From UBA5342 sp965662645 (GTDB taxonomy: Bacteria > Bacteroidota > Bacteroidia > Bacteroidales > UBA5342), in assembly GCA_965662645.1 (NCBI GenBank), contig CBFIII010000009.1, positions 38,859 through 102,858 of the forward strand: a stretch of DNA of 64,000 nt, read 5' to 3'. Positions 47,250-57,488 of the stretch are shown here, in pieces. Numbering within the stretch: the stretch's first letter is position 1; the number at the start of each line of letters is the position of its first letter. The notes below the pieces were generated by a model. It worked only from the letters and a program-made list of their open reading frames with translations, did no database searches and was not told the DNA's origin. A program made the translations under genes and the position numbers.

Positions 47250-48533
47250 TCAAATGCGGTCTAGATAGTCCATGCCTGAAGTAAAAGAAACATAAGAACC
47301 CAGTGGATTCTCCCAACTATCGCGCATAAAGACACGTCCACTAGAGAACTGGTGCGAGAGAGTTGTCAGCACCTTAGGCTTCAACTTGCTATCGCCCCAA
47401 AGCAATACAAAAGGGAGCGATAAACCATCTCCAATGGATGGACGATTGTCTCCTCTATGGCTTAAGCGACCACCACCATAAGAGGCGCCGCCTTGTTCTC
47501 CCTCTATCTGCAACCAAGCCCATAAACCTTCCTGCTGCTTGTAACGACTAATGATGTACATGATACCTGCTGAACTTCCTAAAGTTGTGGCATTATCGTT
47601 CATCGCAATGACTTCATTGCCCCAAGGCTGCATTTTCCAAATGGTTTGATCAGGCACACGGTTCATGTTTGGCTGTTCTGCCATCAGATCTACACCTGTA
47701 CTACGCTGTAAAGCTACCGCATAAGGCACCACACCCAACAGACCGTAATTGGTATAATCAACCCCCTCTGTGCCATAACCCGTATCATCTATAAAATTAG
47801 CTATATAAATACTGACACGCTCAGTTGCTTTGGCCTGCCACTCTGGTTTGTCGCCCAAAGCCAAAGCACACAAACCTAAACCTCCATAATGCACTGCAGT
47901 ATGGTTCTGAGAATTTACATCGGGTAGTGATTTCGCCCAAATGCCATCATAATGATACAAAATAGAAGCCACCTTGTCTATTTCATCTCTAACAATTTTT
48001 CGCTGTTGGTCATTCATATAAGGATAAAGAAGATCATAGCCAATAGCCAAGCCGCGCGCGCCATCGCCTTGCTGCAAGTGGCCAAACCATTCATCAGGAT
48101 CGCTTGCTTCAGCTGAGGCGATAATTATCTCTATGGCTTTTTTAAAGTAACGCTGGTCACCGCTCAGATAACCTGCCATCCCCAAAGTGCCCACACGATT
48201 CTCAAGGGTACGGCCAAGGATGCCTGACTTTTTCCAATTGCCCTTTCCGTTGTGTGCATAATCAGGATTCTGCTCAACATAATAAACGTAAGGTTCTGGC
48301 CCATACGTCAACATTTTATCGGCCTGAGCAATGAGCACCTTATAGGCTTGGCTCATCCATTCGCTGCGATCAATATTCTTCTTGATAGCAGGCACTTCAT
48401 CTTTTGTGAAAAATAAAGATGGGTGTATGGGTTCTTGTGCAGCAAGAGATGTTAGACCAACGCTTCCCAATAGAAGCAAAGTGATAACTCTAATGAAGAC
48501 TTTTCCTCCTCTAGTAATTTTAATCAATCCCAT
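47250..48533 (-). pseudogene. N-terminal fragment of a heparinase II/III-like polysaccharide lyase
   Basis: 427 residues: signal peptide (hydrophobic about 14-31), then an alpha-helical toroid (HPSLFFTKDEVPAIKKNI, DGARGLAIGYDLLYPYM, NSQNHTAVHYGGLGLCALAL, DDTGYGTEGVDYTNYG) and the beginning of the beta-sheet domain (SSGRVFMRDSW, SFTSGMDY). It stops just where the family continues with a His-rich catalytic segment. Nothing in the other frames continues it. Enzymes of this type are usually 650-800 residues, so the C-terminal half is lost. A C-terminal fragment of a similar lyase lies just upstream, in the wrong order. Confidence 0.8.
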
Positions 48534-48597
48534 TATTCATTTTTTTAACCCCCTTAGAGTGAACCCCAGATGATGTAATAGTCATAAACTCGTTCTC

Positions 48598-49180
48598 TTA
48601 TTTCATAATATCCACCGTAATATCATCTTTGGTTAAAAGAATGGTGTGTTTTTCTCCTGAACCATATGTAAGTGTATAAACAATATCATCACCTTTATCT
48701 GTAACATCTACCTCTGGAAGCTGTGACTTATCTGTATAAGGCAATACTATAGTGGTAAGGCGAGGGTTTACAGGGATCACCTTGCCCGAGATACGTTTTA
48801 AGTAATCATTATAAAGTTTGCTCCCTTTTCCCGATTTAGCCATCATTTTTCCGTCAAGGTCATCTTGTGCAATCTGTACCGCATTTTTCCCGGGAATACA
48901 CGAGCATAAGCGCTTTACCTCCTAGTTTTCCACCAGAAATCACCACACCATTGTTATCGTTACTTTTTGCAATTTCATTAAAACGTTTCGTCACATAACG
49001 AGGTGTATATTCAACAGCTTCACCTGATTTTAATTTTATATCGTCTCTAAAAATAAGGTAAGGCGTATAGGGTGCCTCGCGTACAAAAAACACTTTGCGG
49101 TTGAAGGTCTCTACCACTTGTGGAGAATAGGCCTGATCGATAGATGGATCCGCTGCCTCGCCCTGTACAGCACCCTCTTT
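48598..49180 (-). pseudogene. C-terminal fragment of a heparinase II/III-like lyase with a frameshift
   Basis: The fragment begins directly after the stop of the gene at 49181 and in the same frame (KEGAVQGEAADPSIDQAYSP, then VETFNRKVFFV and YLIFRDDIKL), a pattern typical of the beta-sandwich half of heparinase II/III lyases. At about 48895-48900 (CCCGGG) the frame shifts: SREKCGTD ends one frame while PGKNAVQIAQDDLDGK continues the sense in the other, through to VDIMK and a stop at 48598. The signal peptide, toroid and catalytic segment are missing. It is a dead gene remnant. Confidence 0.8.
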
Positions 49181-52100
49181 TTATTCACCAACTAAAACCT
49201 TTAAAACCTTACTGCTATTAGGTGTCTCTAGCTGAATAAAATAGTAGCCACTCTCGTCTATGCTGATATTTTTTTTATTTACAAAAATGCCTTGTTGAAG
49301 TACATTCCCAGTTATATCTAGAATTGTATAACTGCATTCTCCAGAAAAGCTAGTGGTGAGTTGCATCACTCCCGTATTAGGATTAGGATACACTGCTGTA
49401 TCTTTCAATGGCGAATCGGCTATGCCTGAAGCCCCCGTAAAATTTGCGTTGATGACCATATTACTGTCCACCGTTACATAGATGGTAGAGAAATCACTTG
49501 CATAATCCCCAGTCCAGTTGACAAAACTATCATCGCCATTCGCTTGCGCAAATAAAGTCACTTCTGTCCCGACTAAATATTCCTCTTGATCAGGAGAAAG
49601 ATACACTTTACCATTGCCAATACTATTGACAGTAAGCTTATACAATTCCAATTCACGAAAGTTAGCCACCACATTCATTGTAGAATCAAGGCGTATAGAT
49701 AATGGATTTTCGGTGCTTTCTACATCGCCACTCCAAGATACAAATTCATAGCGGTCATTAGGAATTGCAGTCAATTCAATCGGCTTTCTTTCAGGATGTT
49801 CATTGCCCTCTACTGAGGAAGTCACCGTACCATTTTCTGCACTAATCTCCAAAGTATAATAGTCGGCATAACGAAAACGTGCCATCACACTCATGTCTGA
49901 AAAAAAAGTCAGCTGATAGTCTGAATCTATCCCCTTGGCATCACCCAACCACTCATCGAGCACATAGCCCTCCTCAGGGACTGCCGTTACTGTTATCTGA
50001 TCAGCAGGCAAATAGCTAGTCTTGTTAGGCTCAACGGTAATACTTCCACCATCTCCAAGCACACGAGTAGTTAAATTAAAAGATGTATTCTCATCAAGTG
50101 TAGGCACGCCATAAAAGATTTCCACTTCCTTTTTATCCTCCCCAGCCACTAATGTGTTACCCGCATATCTAAGAGAACTACCTTCTCCAATATATAATGT
50201 TACTGTTTGAAGTGTCTCCGTTTGTTTTTGCTTTCTGATGATGGCAAAGCGTCCTGTAAATGAGATATAGTGTTCAGGAATCTCAACGGTCATTTCTTTA
50301 TCCAAACAAATGATCAAGTCCTCGATTTCTTCACCATTGACTAAACTCACCACCTTAGCCCCCACTACCACACCATCGACTTCTATATTTTCGACCGATT
50401 GCACCGACGCCTCAGTACTTGCTGAGGGTTCAAAAACGGTAACATAAGGACGATTCCACGCTTCACCCTGCTGACGAATAGCAATGATTTGTGTCTCCTT
50501 ATCTAAATAGTCATTCTTAGCTTCACGTGTAGGAAAGGACGTCGCCTCTGTATATTCTCTCTCGGTACCCTGAGGCATAATCATATGCATATAACGGTTG
50601 TCATAATTAATATCAAAACGAGCTTTCACAGCACCACTAGTAGGCGCTGTCACTTTGGTATTATCATAATGCAACCATCCTGGCGACTTACGCAAATCAC
50701 CAATATCATTCTGATAACGTGTAGTAGCCGTCACACTCATTTCCTGATTATTACTATCAAAAAGATGCATCTCATCCCCTAAATTATGATAGATGTAATC
50801 ATGAAAATTATTTGTAGCTAACGATTTTGAACGAAACATATCAAAATAATAAGCCGTGGTTGTACTCGTACGTATTGTGCTCAAAGTACGCTGCTGGTCA
50901 CAATTATTCACTTCGTCCTCGAGCAATTGTGTAGCAAAACTAAAATTAGGACTTATAGGATCTTCCAAATGTTTAGGTTCTGAAGCAATATTTACCGTCG
51001 TATTTTGATAGAGATACATATTGGCTCCCCAACCATTCTGAATACCATGCGTCGTACCATTGACAATAATCGTATTATTACCCGCATGACGCATAAAATA
51101 ATCCGTATGTTCTGGATCGCTTCTAGCAGCTAACGTTTTAGGCAATCCCCCATTAGCCCCCATCACATAACCACAACCATATAACTCCATACTAATACCA
51201 GTACAATGGGCGTGCACATAATGCGCCCCACCAATGATGCCACAAAGACCATATTCTTCGTTATTATTGGTCACATAATTACGCTGAAGCGCAATACCCG
51301 CATGCTTAATAACCACTGTGGGTTTCTGAAAATCAATTTCGCCCTCTACAACGGTTGGAATATCATAACCCCAAAACAGTTGCGCATACCCCTTGTAGTT
51401 ATCGTAAGTATAAATTGGCACATCAGGATCGTATCCCCCCTCGCTGTCGTAAGCTTGACGTAAAGCCACAGTAGCCTTTTGTTCATATTCCTCAAGTCCT
51501 CTTCTGTGAGCCATATTCATGGTGTAATTATAAATTTCTTGCGTGCCATCAACATCGCGATCCGAATCACCATAACGGACAAAGCGTCTATTAGGCAATC
51601 TTAAATTATCAAAGAGGAAATTACCATCCAAAATAGACATATAATCATCCATCACATTTAACTCAGGTTTAATACGATCCACAACATTAAGAATCATCGT
51701 AATATTAGGCATAAAACCATAACTCACGGACTCGGGCCAAATACCTTGTTCGCCAAACATGGGCAGAATAGTCTTGGTAAAAGAGTTCTGCTGACGCGTA
51801 CCAACATTCCAAAACACGTCAAACATACGCTCACGTTCCATATCATCTTCCACACACAGGAGAGTAAAAAGCACACCTGGGGCTCTCAACACAGGATGAT
51901 TACTCACCATTTCACCATATTTACTATCGCTACCACCATGCTCATTCAAAGCATTCATAGCAATATTATACACGGCCTTTTGAGCTTCGGTATTATCAAA
52001 AGACACCATATTACCTGAAGACTTTTGATATACTCTTGTAGTAGGTAGCTTCAGATAGTTCACCATAAAATCATACGCTATGGCAAAATTGGGATAACCC

Positions 52101-52573
52101 GAACGCGGATCATAAAAATGACTACCACTAAAGGCTGTTGTCTCAGGCGTTTTTGATGCCGTTTCTTCGATGTAATACCATAGAATGTCAGCCGCAAACT
52201 GAGCGTACTTCTCTTCGTCAGTCACATAATAAACCATCGCCGCATAAGAAGCATAATTGAGGACTTTTGAATGTATGCGATTATTATCAGAAGCATCTGC
52301 TTCAATTAAATCATCCACCAAAGACAATTCTGGAATGGTATTAAGAATAGATTCTGGATTAGTTATATGTGCATCCACCTCATCATCAATAGCCTTTTTG
52401 GCTTTAGTAATAATAGTCTGAGCCCATGCGTAATTATCCACTTTGGCTAAGACATCGGCTTTCTCTGCAGCAGTAGTCCAAATAACAGGATGCTCTAACG
52501 ATTGTGCAATAGTTGACGAAATAGCCGTACAAAGCAAGAAGGCTAATAAGCTTTTAAAAAAATATTGTTTCAT
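49181..52573 (-). CDS. large heparinase II/III-like polysaccharide lyase with three InlB B-type repeats and T9SS sorting domain
   Basis: 1130 residues from the ATG at 52573 (signal peptide MKQYFFKSLLAFLLCTAISS); the frame extends 17 codons upstream. Alpha-helical toroid (about 25-400), then a beta-sheet domain with HAGIALQRNY, GGAHYVHAHCTGISMELYG (His/Tyr catalytic candidates) and a long beta-sandwich to about 800. Three repeats of about 70 residues follow (GGSITVEPNKTSYLPADQIT, GTVTSSVEGN, GNGKVYLSPDQEEYLVGTEV; each with a W-x-GD strand and an NVVANFR-type end), and a T9SS type A domain (AVYPNPNTGVMQL...). It should cleave a uronate-containing polysaccharide by beta-elimination outside the cell. 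Several ulvan and alginate lyase families share this fold; the family number is not assignable by eye. Confidence 0.85.
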   Translation of the reverse strand: MKQYFFKSLLAFLLCTAISSTIAQSLEHPVIWTTAAEKADVLAKVDNYAWAQTIITKAKKAIDDEVDAHITNPESILNTIPELSLVDDLIEADASDNNRIHSKVLNYASYAAMVYYVTDEEKYAQFAADILWYYIEETASKTPETTAFSGSHFYDPRSGYPNFAIAYDFMVNYLKLPTTRVYQKSSGNMVSFDNTEAQKAVYNIAMNALNEHGGSDSKYGEMVSNHPVLRAPGVLFTLLCVEDDMERERMFDVFWNVGTRQQNSFTKTILPMFGEQGIWPESVSYGFMPNITMILNVVDRIKPELNVMDDYMSILDGNFLFDNLRLPNRRFVRYGDSDRDVDGTQEIYNYTMNMAHRRGLEEYEQKATVALRQAYDSEGGYDPDVPIYTYDNYKGYAQLFWGYDIPTVVEGEIDFQKPTVVIKHAGIALQRNYVTNNNEEYGLCGIIGGAHYVHAHCTGISMELYGCGYVMGANGGLPKTLAARSDPEHTDYFMRHAGNNTIIVNGTTHGIQNGWGANMYLYQNTTVNIASEPKHLEDPISPNFSFATQLLEDEVNNCDQQRTLSTIRTSTTTAYYFDMFRSKSLATNNFHDYIYHNLGDEMHLFDSNNQEMSVTATTRYQNDIGDLRKSPGWLHYDNTKVTAPTSGAVKARFDINYDNRYMHMIMPQGTEREYTEATSFPTREAKNDYLDKETQIIAIRQQGEAWNRPYVTVFEPSASTEASVQSVENIEVDGVVVGAKVVSLVNGEEIEDLIICLDKEMTVEIPEHYISFTGRFAIIRKQKQTETLQTVTLYIGEGSSLRYAGNTLVAGEDKKEVEIFYGVPTLDENTSFNLTTRVLGDGGSITVEPNKTSYLPADQITVTAVPEEGYVLDEWLGDAKGIDSDYQLTFFSDMSVMARFRYADYYTLEISAENGTVTSSVEGNEHPERKPIELTAIPNDRYEFVSWSGDVESTENPLSIRLDSTMNVVANFRELELYKLTVNSIGNGKVYLSPDQEEYLVGTEVTLFAQANGDDSFVNWTGDYASDFSTIYVTVDSNMVINANFTGASGIADSPLKDTAVYPNPNTGVMQLTTSFSGECSYTILDITGNVLQQGIFVNKKNISIDESGYYFIQLETPNSSKVLKVLVGE

Positions 52574-52792
52574 ACATTTATTATTTTTGTTTTCACAAAT
52601 CACCTTAGATGAATAATATAACACTTAATAAAAATTTCAAAAGGTAAGGTTGTACTCAACAATACACTTTTCACGACAGAACACTCAAAAAACAACACAT
52701 TTCACCACGAAAAACAAGCATCAACTATTTAATCAAAGACAGTTTTCTCGAATTAAACTATAACTAATCATTTTCATTAGTGAATAAAATCC

Positions 52793-54319
52793 TTATTGAG
52801 CAGCACCAATAACCTTTACAGGTTTAGCATCAGGACCATTTGTCCTAGCTTTTTGTTCCACAAAATAAGGTTGAAATGAATAAGAAGAATGCTCATCCCA
52901 GATCGCATTGGTCTTGGGTAAGAATTTTTTCAATAATTCAATTTCATCTTTATAATCTGGGTTATTAGCCAAGTTGTCAAACTCATTAGGATCGGTACGA
53001 TGATCATATAACTCTTCGCCTCCATCTTCATACTTAATATAACGGAAACCGTGCGCTTTTACCGCATGATTATTCATTCCAAACGTCGTTAACGCAAAAG
53101 GCTCATCTGACGTAACACGTCCCAAAATAGAAGGCACTAAACTCACCCCTTCGTTACGATCATAAGCTGGCAATCCGCATAACTCTAAGAGAGTAGGATA
53201 AATTGATAACATCTCGGCAGGTGTATCAATGACTTTTCCCTTAGGCACCATAGGACCAGCAAACATCAACGGAGCATGAGTAGCAGGCTCCCATAAGGCA
53301 TGTTTTGCAAATGTGCCCTTCTCACCTAAACGATAACCATGGTCTGACCATAAAACAATAAGGGTATTATCTGCATATTCACTCTGTTCCAAAGCCTCTA
53401 AGACGCGACCTATTTCATAATCAACAAAACTAACACAAGCCAAATAGGCTTGAATAATTTTTTTCCATTCCCCACTTTCCCTTGCCCATTCCGTAGAAGG
53501 CATCATAGGCAAATCATTTATTTGCAAAGCAACAGAAGGAACATCATCTAAATCATCAGATTTATAGGGTGCCACCTGAATCCCATCAAGAGGATGCATA
53601 TCAAACCATTTCTGTGGTACATAAAGTGGTACGTGAGGACGCAAAAAACCAAGCCCCATAAAAAAAGGTTGGTCGTAATCACGCTGAAGACGTTCGATGA
53701 CCCAATCGACAGATTGATGATCTGGCATTAAACTATCGGTATCAGGAAAAGCACCCCAATCGGTACTTGTTCTACCATATTTTTTGGGATCAGAATCACC
53801 ACGACCATCCCACACAAAGCGTTTTTCAGGCAATGGTCCAAAACCTTTTACACGCCCTCCCGATTCATCAAAAACCCCTTTTGGTGCATGCGTATGGAAT
53901 AGTTTTCCTATACCCATGGTATGGTAACCATAGTTTCTAAAATATTCAGGTAAAAAGATAATATCTTTTGTCACTTCATCATCATCCCGACGAATTAAAT
54001 CATCGTGAATCATCCCATACATTCCCGTTGTAGAGGGGCGCAAACCAGACATCAAAGACGCTCTAGATGGTCCACACAAAGGAGCTTGACACTGAGCATT
54101 AGTAAAGAAAGCACCCTGTGATGCAATTTTATCAATATTAGGTGTTTTGGTATTAGAATAACCACCATAACAGCCAAGCCAAGTATTAAGATCATCTACA
54201 GAAATAAATAACACATTAGGTTTTTGAACCTCAGAATTGACCTTGTCTTTAGCATTTACGCTAGGAACTACGAGCATCAAAAAAAGGACGACGCCCATCA
54301 AATTTTGATTTATTTTCAT
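52793..54319 (-). CDS. formylglycine-dependent sulfatase, iduronate-2-sulfatase-like (family S1)
   Basis: 508 residues with signal peptide (1-23). Metal-site FISVDDLNTWLGCYGG (about 38-53), signature CGPSR with Cys82, GIGKLFHTHAPKG, and WSDHGYRLGEKGTFAKHALWEPA are intact; the last two are typical of iduronate-2-sulfatase-type S1 enzymes. It lies in the operon between the GH2 and the lyase. Likely removal of sulfate from uronic acid or rhamnose residues of the target glycan (inference). Confidence 0.93.
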   Translation of the reverse strand: MKINQNLMGVVLFLMLVVPSVNAKDKVNSEVQKPNVLFISVDDLNTWLGCYGGYSNTKTPNIDKIASQGAFFTNAQCQAPLCGPSRASLMSGLRPSTTGMYGMIHDDLIRRDDDEVTKDIIFLPEYFRNYGYHTMGIGKLFHTHAPKGVFDESGGRVKGFGPLPEKRFVWDGRGDSDPKKYGRTSTDWGAFPDTDSLMPDHQSVDWVIERLQRDYDQPFFMGLGFLRPHVPLYVPQKWFDMHPLDGIQVAPYKSDDLDDVPSVALQINDLPMMPSTEWARESGEWKKIIQAYLACVSFVDYEIGRVLEALEQSEYADNTLIVLWSDHGYRLGEKGTFAKHALWEPATHAPLMFAGPMVPKGKVIDTPAEMLSIYPTLLELCGLPAYDRNEGVSLVPSILGRVTSDEPFALTTFGMNNHAVKAHGFRYIKYEDGGEELYDHRTDPNEFDNLANNPDYKDEIELLKKFLPKTNAIWDEHSSYSFQPYFVEQKARTNGPDAKPVKVIGAAQ

Positions 54320-54669
54320 TTGTTTAAAATTAGATTATAGACTGAAAACCAATAGATTTTTGTATTTCTTTGGTGTACAATAGCTTAACACACAACAAGC
54401 AATCGTTTAAAGTTAAAATACACCTTTAATTTATAACGTTTTACTATGCACAAAGCTACGCAATAGCATTAGCATAAAACAATAAGAATAGATCATATAA
54501 TTGAATTTATAATTCATCATTGAACTTTATTGCCACATTGCATTATTTGTTCATTTGTTTAAATGGATTTGTTTTTTTGATGTCCCCCCCAAAAAAAGCA
54601 TCTCCTTACTCTTGACAATTCATATCACAATCATTATAAAAAAACACATAAATTCACTTCCACATCTTC
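54320..54669. other. non-coding gap between GH2 and sulfatase genes
   Basis: AT-rich with a CCCCCCC run near 54584-54590 and no gene. It must contain the promoter of the sulfatase gene, but no clear TAnnTTTG box was found. Confidence 0.5.
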
Positions 54670-54704
54670 AAAAAAAAATCAGCCCAAGTAAAACCTTGAG
54701 CTGA
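54670..54704 (-). terminator. rho-independent terminator of the GH2 gene
   Basis: On the minus strand TCAGCTCAAG pairs with CTTGGGCTGA (one G-U) and is followed by nine T. It lies 43 bp past the GH2 stop. Confidence 0.85.
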
Positions 54705-54747
54705 TCTCTACACCCTAAATGAGTTAGTATAACTTAGAATACATCCA

Positions 54748-57444
54748 CTATCGTTTCTTATATATTTCAATAGCATTGAGGACAGGCTCTCCCACTATTT
54801 TCTTAAAGTCAACAACGATAGGCTGATCTTTTTCTACGGTAACTTCAGACTTCACTTTAACAGCCTGATATTCTCCATACTGATTGATCAAATCAAGTTT
54901 ATCTAAAACCATAACATCATTAATCAGCACTGAAAATGTACGACTTGTTATTTTAGCCACAGCTTCACTTTCGTCAGTCAAATCATAAGGCAAATGCTTA
55001 GCCGCAGTTCCTTCTAATTCTGCAAAGTGTAATTTTATCTCATAAACACCAGCAGGCACATCGAATTGATATTTTTCTATTCCCACCAACTGCGTTTGAT
55101 AAATAGGATCTTTGTAAGTCCCCTTAATCGTCATCTTAGCACCGTAAGGCTGCTGTACATTCTTATTGGGACGTACATAAGGTTTTCCACCTACATTACC
55201 CCAACCACCTGAAGTATAGGCTTTGTCAAACATCCATGCTTGGTCAAACTGATCGTCGTAAAAGAAGCGCTGATCTCCAACATTAACAGAGATACCGCCT
55301 GCTGGAAAATGCGCTTTCAATGAAAGTGGCAATACATTGATGCGTACCTCTGTAAAGTCCTCACAATAATCGGTGCTTGTATTAACAGCACGTAATTTAT
55401 TAACACCATCTACAAATGGCACATCAAAAACAGCAATTACACTGTCCATCTTTTTTATTCCCAAACTCTTACCATTAAGGAACAACTCTATTTCTTTTTG
55501 GTTAGAGAAAATATCTACAGGCATCGTTGAAATGCCAGCACCTTGCGCATCTTCTAAATAAGAACGCTGTTTCCACGTTTTGGCAGCAATGGCAACAAAA
55601 GGCTCTTTCAACAAAGAAGCTTGGTAGAAATAAAACACATTTTTAGGTGTACGATCGATACCTATCAAACCTTTGTTATTGATACTTTGCACTGCATCAG
55701 TACGAGATTCAGAATTAAAATCGGCATAGTTCCAAACATTAGCACCCGCTATCCAAGGTGTATTCTTAAAATACTTTAAGTAATGATTGTGATATTCTAC
55801 CGCATATTCCTGCGTAAAGTCAAAACGTGTAGGCGTAAGTGAATGAAGACGAGGGTCGGCTCCTGCACCATATTCTGTAATAATCATCGGTTTTTTTACG
55901 GCCGCGTGAAATTTCTCTAGCTTAGGCTGTAGGTTTTCGTAGCCACCACCGTACCATCCGTCATAAATATTCCAACCAACAATCATGGGCACATTAGTTA
56001 GACCAGCTTCTTGGTAACGCTCTAAACTGCCATGGTTAGGAATCATCGTGTAGCGATAAGGATCCTCAGCACGCGTCATGTCCTCTATTTTTTGAGCTAG
56101 GTCAACAATATATTTCGTATAAATATCATAACGCTCTTTGTCATTCGCAAAACGTGGATGTAGAATGACTTCATTCATATAAGCCCAAATGATCAAACTA
56201 GGATGATTGTAATTCTGGCGAATCATTTCAAGCTGTGCACTCAAACAGTTGGTCGAAAAAGCCTCTGTTTCAGTCACGGTGTCAACAATAGGCGTTTCTA
56301 CGGAAGTAATAATACCCAAACGATCACACATCTCAAGGACTGCTGGATCTTGTGGATAGTGAGCAATGCGTAAGAAATTGCTACCCATCGCCTTCATACG
56401 TTTGATGTCTTCGATATGAATATGGTCAGGCAAAGCATTACCTATTTTGTCGAAATCTTGATGACGGTTAGTACCTATTAATTTCAATGATTTTCCATTT
56501 AAGAAAAACCCGTCTTCCACATCAAATTTATACCAACGAAAACCAAGAGAGTTTACCGATTTATCAAGTACCAATTTTGTTTTAGCATCTACAATCTCAC
56601 ATTCTACACGGTAAAGATGAGGTGCGTCAGGACTCCACAATTGAGGGTTAGAAACAGGCTCTAATGACAAATCAAAGACATTAGACAGCCCTGCTTTTAA
56701 TTTTAAAGAACTTGCATTCTCTTGTACTAACTCATCATTTGGACCAAAGATCTTAGTTACTAACTTCACTTTTTTAGTTGAAGCTTCATCATTCTTGATT
56801 CTTACTTTTAGGTTGACATCGCCACGCTCGGCAGACACTTTAGGTGTCGTAATAAATACCCCATTAGCCGCATAATCTTCTACATTAAAATGCACCTTTC
56901 CAGTCACCACAAGGCTCACATCACGGTACATCCCACCAAAAAAAGTAAAGTCAGCGTGAAGTGAAGGCCAATCATCATTATAAGAGTTATCGCCTTTCAC
57001 CACCACATTAAAAGTCGTAAATTCTGACTCTTTATCGAATTCAATAGATGGTGTTACAGGCACTACAAAACGCGTAAAACCCCCCACGTGAGTTCTTACC
57101 AATTGTTTGTTAATATAAACCTCCGCAGCTGTAGATACGCCTTCGAAGAATAAGAACACTTGCTTATCGCTATAACTTGAAGGAATACGCACTTCCTTAG
57201 CATACCAACCAGCACCACGGTAAAAACCATCGTTCTCGTCCACCACATCCTTGTCATTCCAAGTGTGTGGGATATTGACAGTATCAGCTCTTTCTATCTG
57301 AGATAAAAACTGATCAACAGATGTAATATCGTTGTCCTTTATAAACTGCCACGAGTCGTTAATGGTATATCTTAACTGACTTGCAGCTTGTAGTTGAAAC
57401 AAGCTAATAACGATGAAAGTTAAAACACATAATTTGATTTTCAT
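54748..57444 (-). CDS. GH2 beta-glycosidase with C-terminal malectin-like domain
   Basis: 898 residues: signal peptide (1-20), GH2 N-terminal domain (about 30-185, NIPHTWNDKDVVDENDGFYR), Ig-like domain (about 190-300), TIM barrel (about 303-600) with acid/base Glu425 (NHPSLIIWAYMNE) and nucleophile Glu524 (KPMIITEYGAGA), a DUF4982-like Ig domain (about 640-710) and a malectin-like beta-sandwich (about 715-898, FHFAELE-type KLHFAELEG). All catalytic residues are present, in contrast to the two broken GH2 genes at 19517 and 24420. It probably removes a galactosyl, glucuronyl or xylosyl residue from oligosaccharides; specificity is not readable. It is third in the GH78-GH78-GH2-sulfatase order. 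Confidence 0.93.
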   Translation of the reverse strand: MKIKLCVLTFIVISLFQLQAASQLRYTINDSWQFIKDNDITSVDQFLSQIERADTVNIPHTWNDKDVVDENDGFYRGAGWYAKEVRIPSSYSDKQVFLFFEGVSTAAEVYINKQLVRTHVGGFTRFVVPVTPSIEFDKESEFTTFNVVVKGDNSYNDDWPSLHADFTFFGGMYRDVSLVVTGKVHFNVEDYAANGVFITTPKVSAERGDVNLKVRIKNDEASTKKVKLVTKIFGPNDELVQENASSLKLKAGLSNVFDLSLEPVSNPQLWSPDAPHLYRVECEIVDAKTKLVLDKSVNSLGFRWYKFDVEDGFFLNGKSLKLIGTNRHQDFDKIGNALPDHIHIEDIKRMKAMGSNFLRIAHYPQDPAVLEMCDRLGIITSVETPIVDTVTETEAFSTNCLSAQLEMIRQNYNHPSLIIWAYMNEVILHPRFANDKERYDIYTKYIVDLAQKIEDMTRAEDPYRYTMIPNHGSLERYQEAGLTNVPMIVGWNIYDGWYGGGYENLQPKLEKFHAAVKKPMIITEYGAGADPRLHSLTPTRFDFTQEYAVEYHNHYLKYFKNTPWIAGANVWNYADFNSESRTDAVQSINNKGLIGIDRTPKNVFYFYQASLLKEPFVAIAAKTWKQRSYLEDAQGAGISTMPVDIFSNQKEIELFLNGKSLGIKKMDSVIAVFDVPFVDGVNKLRAVNTSTDYCEDFTEVRINVLPLSLKAHFPAGGISVNVGDQRFFYDDQFDQAWMFDKAYTSGGWGNVGGKPYVRPNKNVQQPYGAKMTIKGTYKDPIYQTQLVGIEKYQFDVPAGVYEIKLHFAELEGTAAKHLPYDLTDESEAVAKITSRTFSVLINDVMVLDKLDLINQYGEYQAVKVKSEVTVEKDQPIVVDFKKIVGEPVLNAIEIYKKR

Positions 57445-57488
57445 AAACTATTATTTATTGTAATTATTTTTTCTGATCAAGTCAAAAT

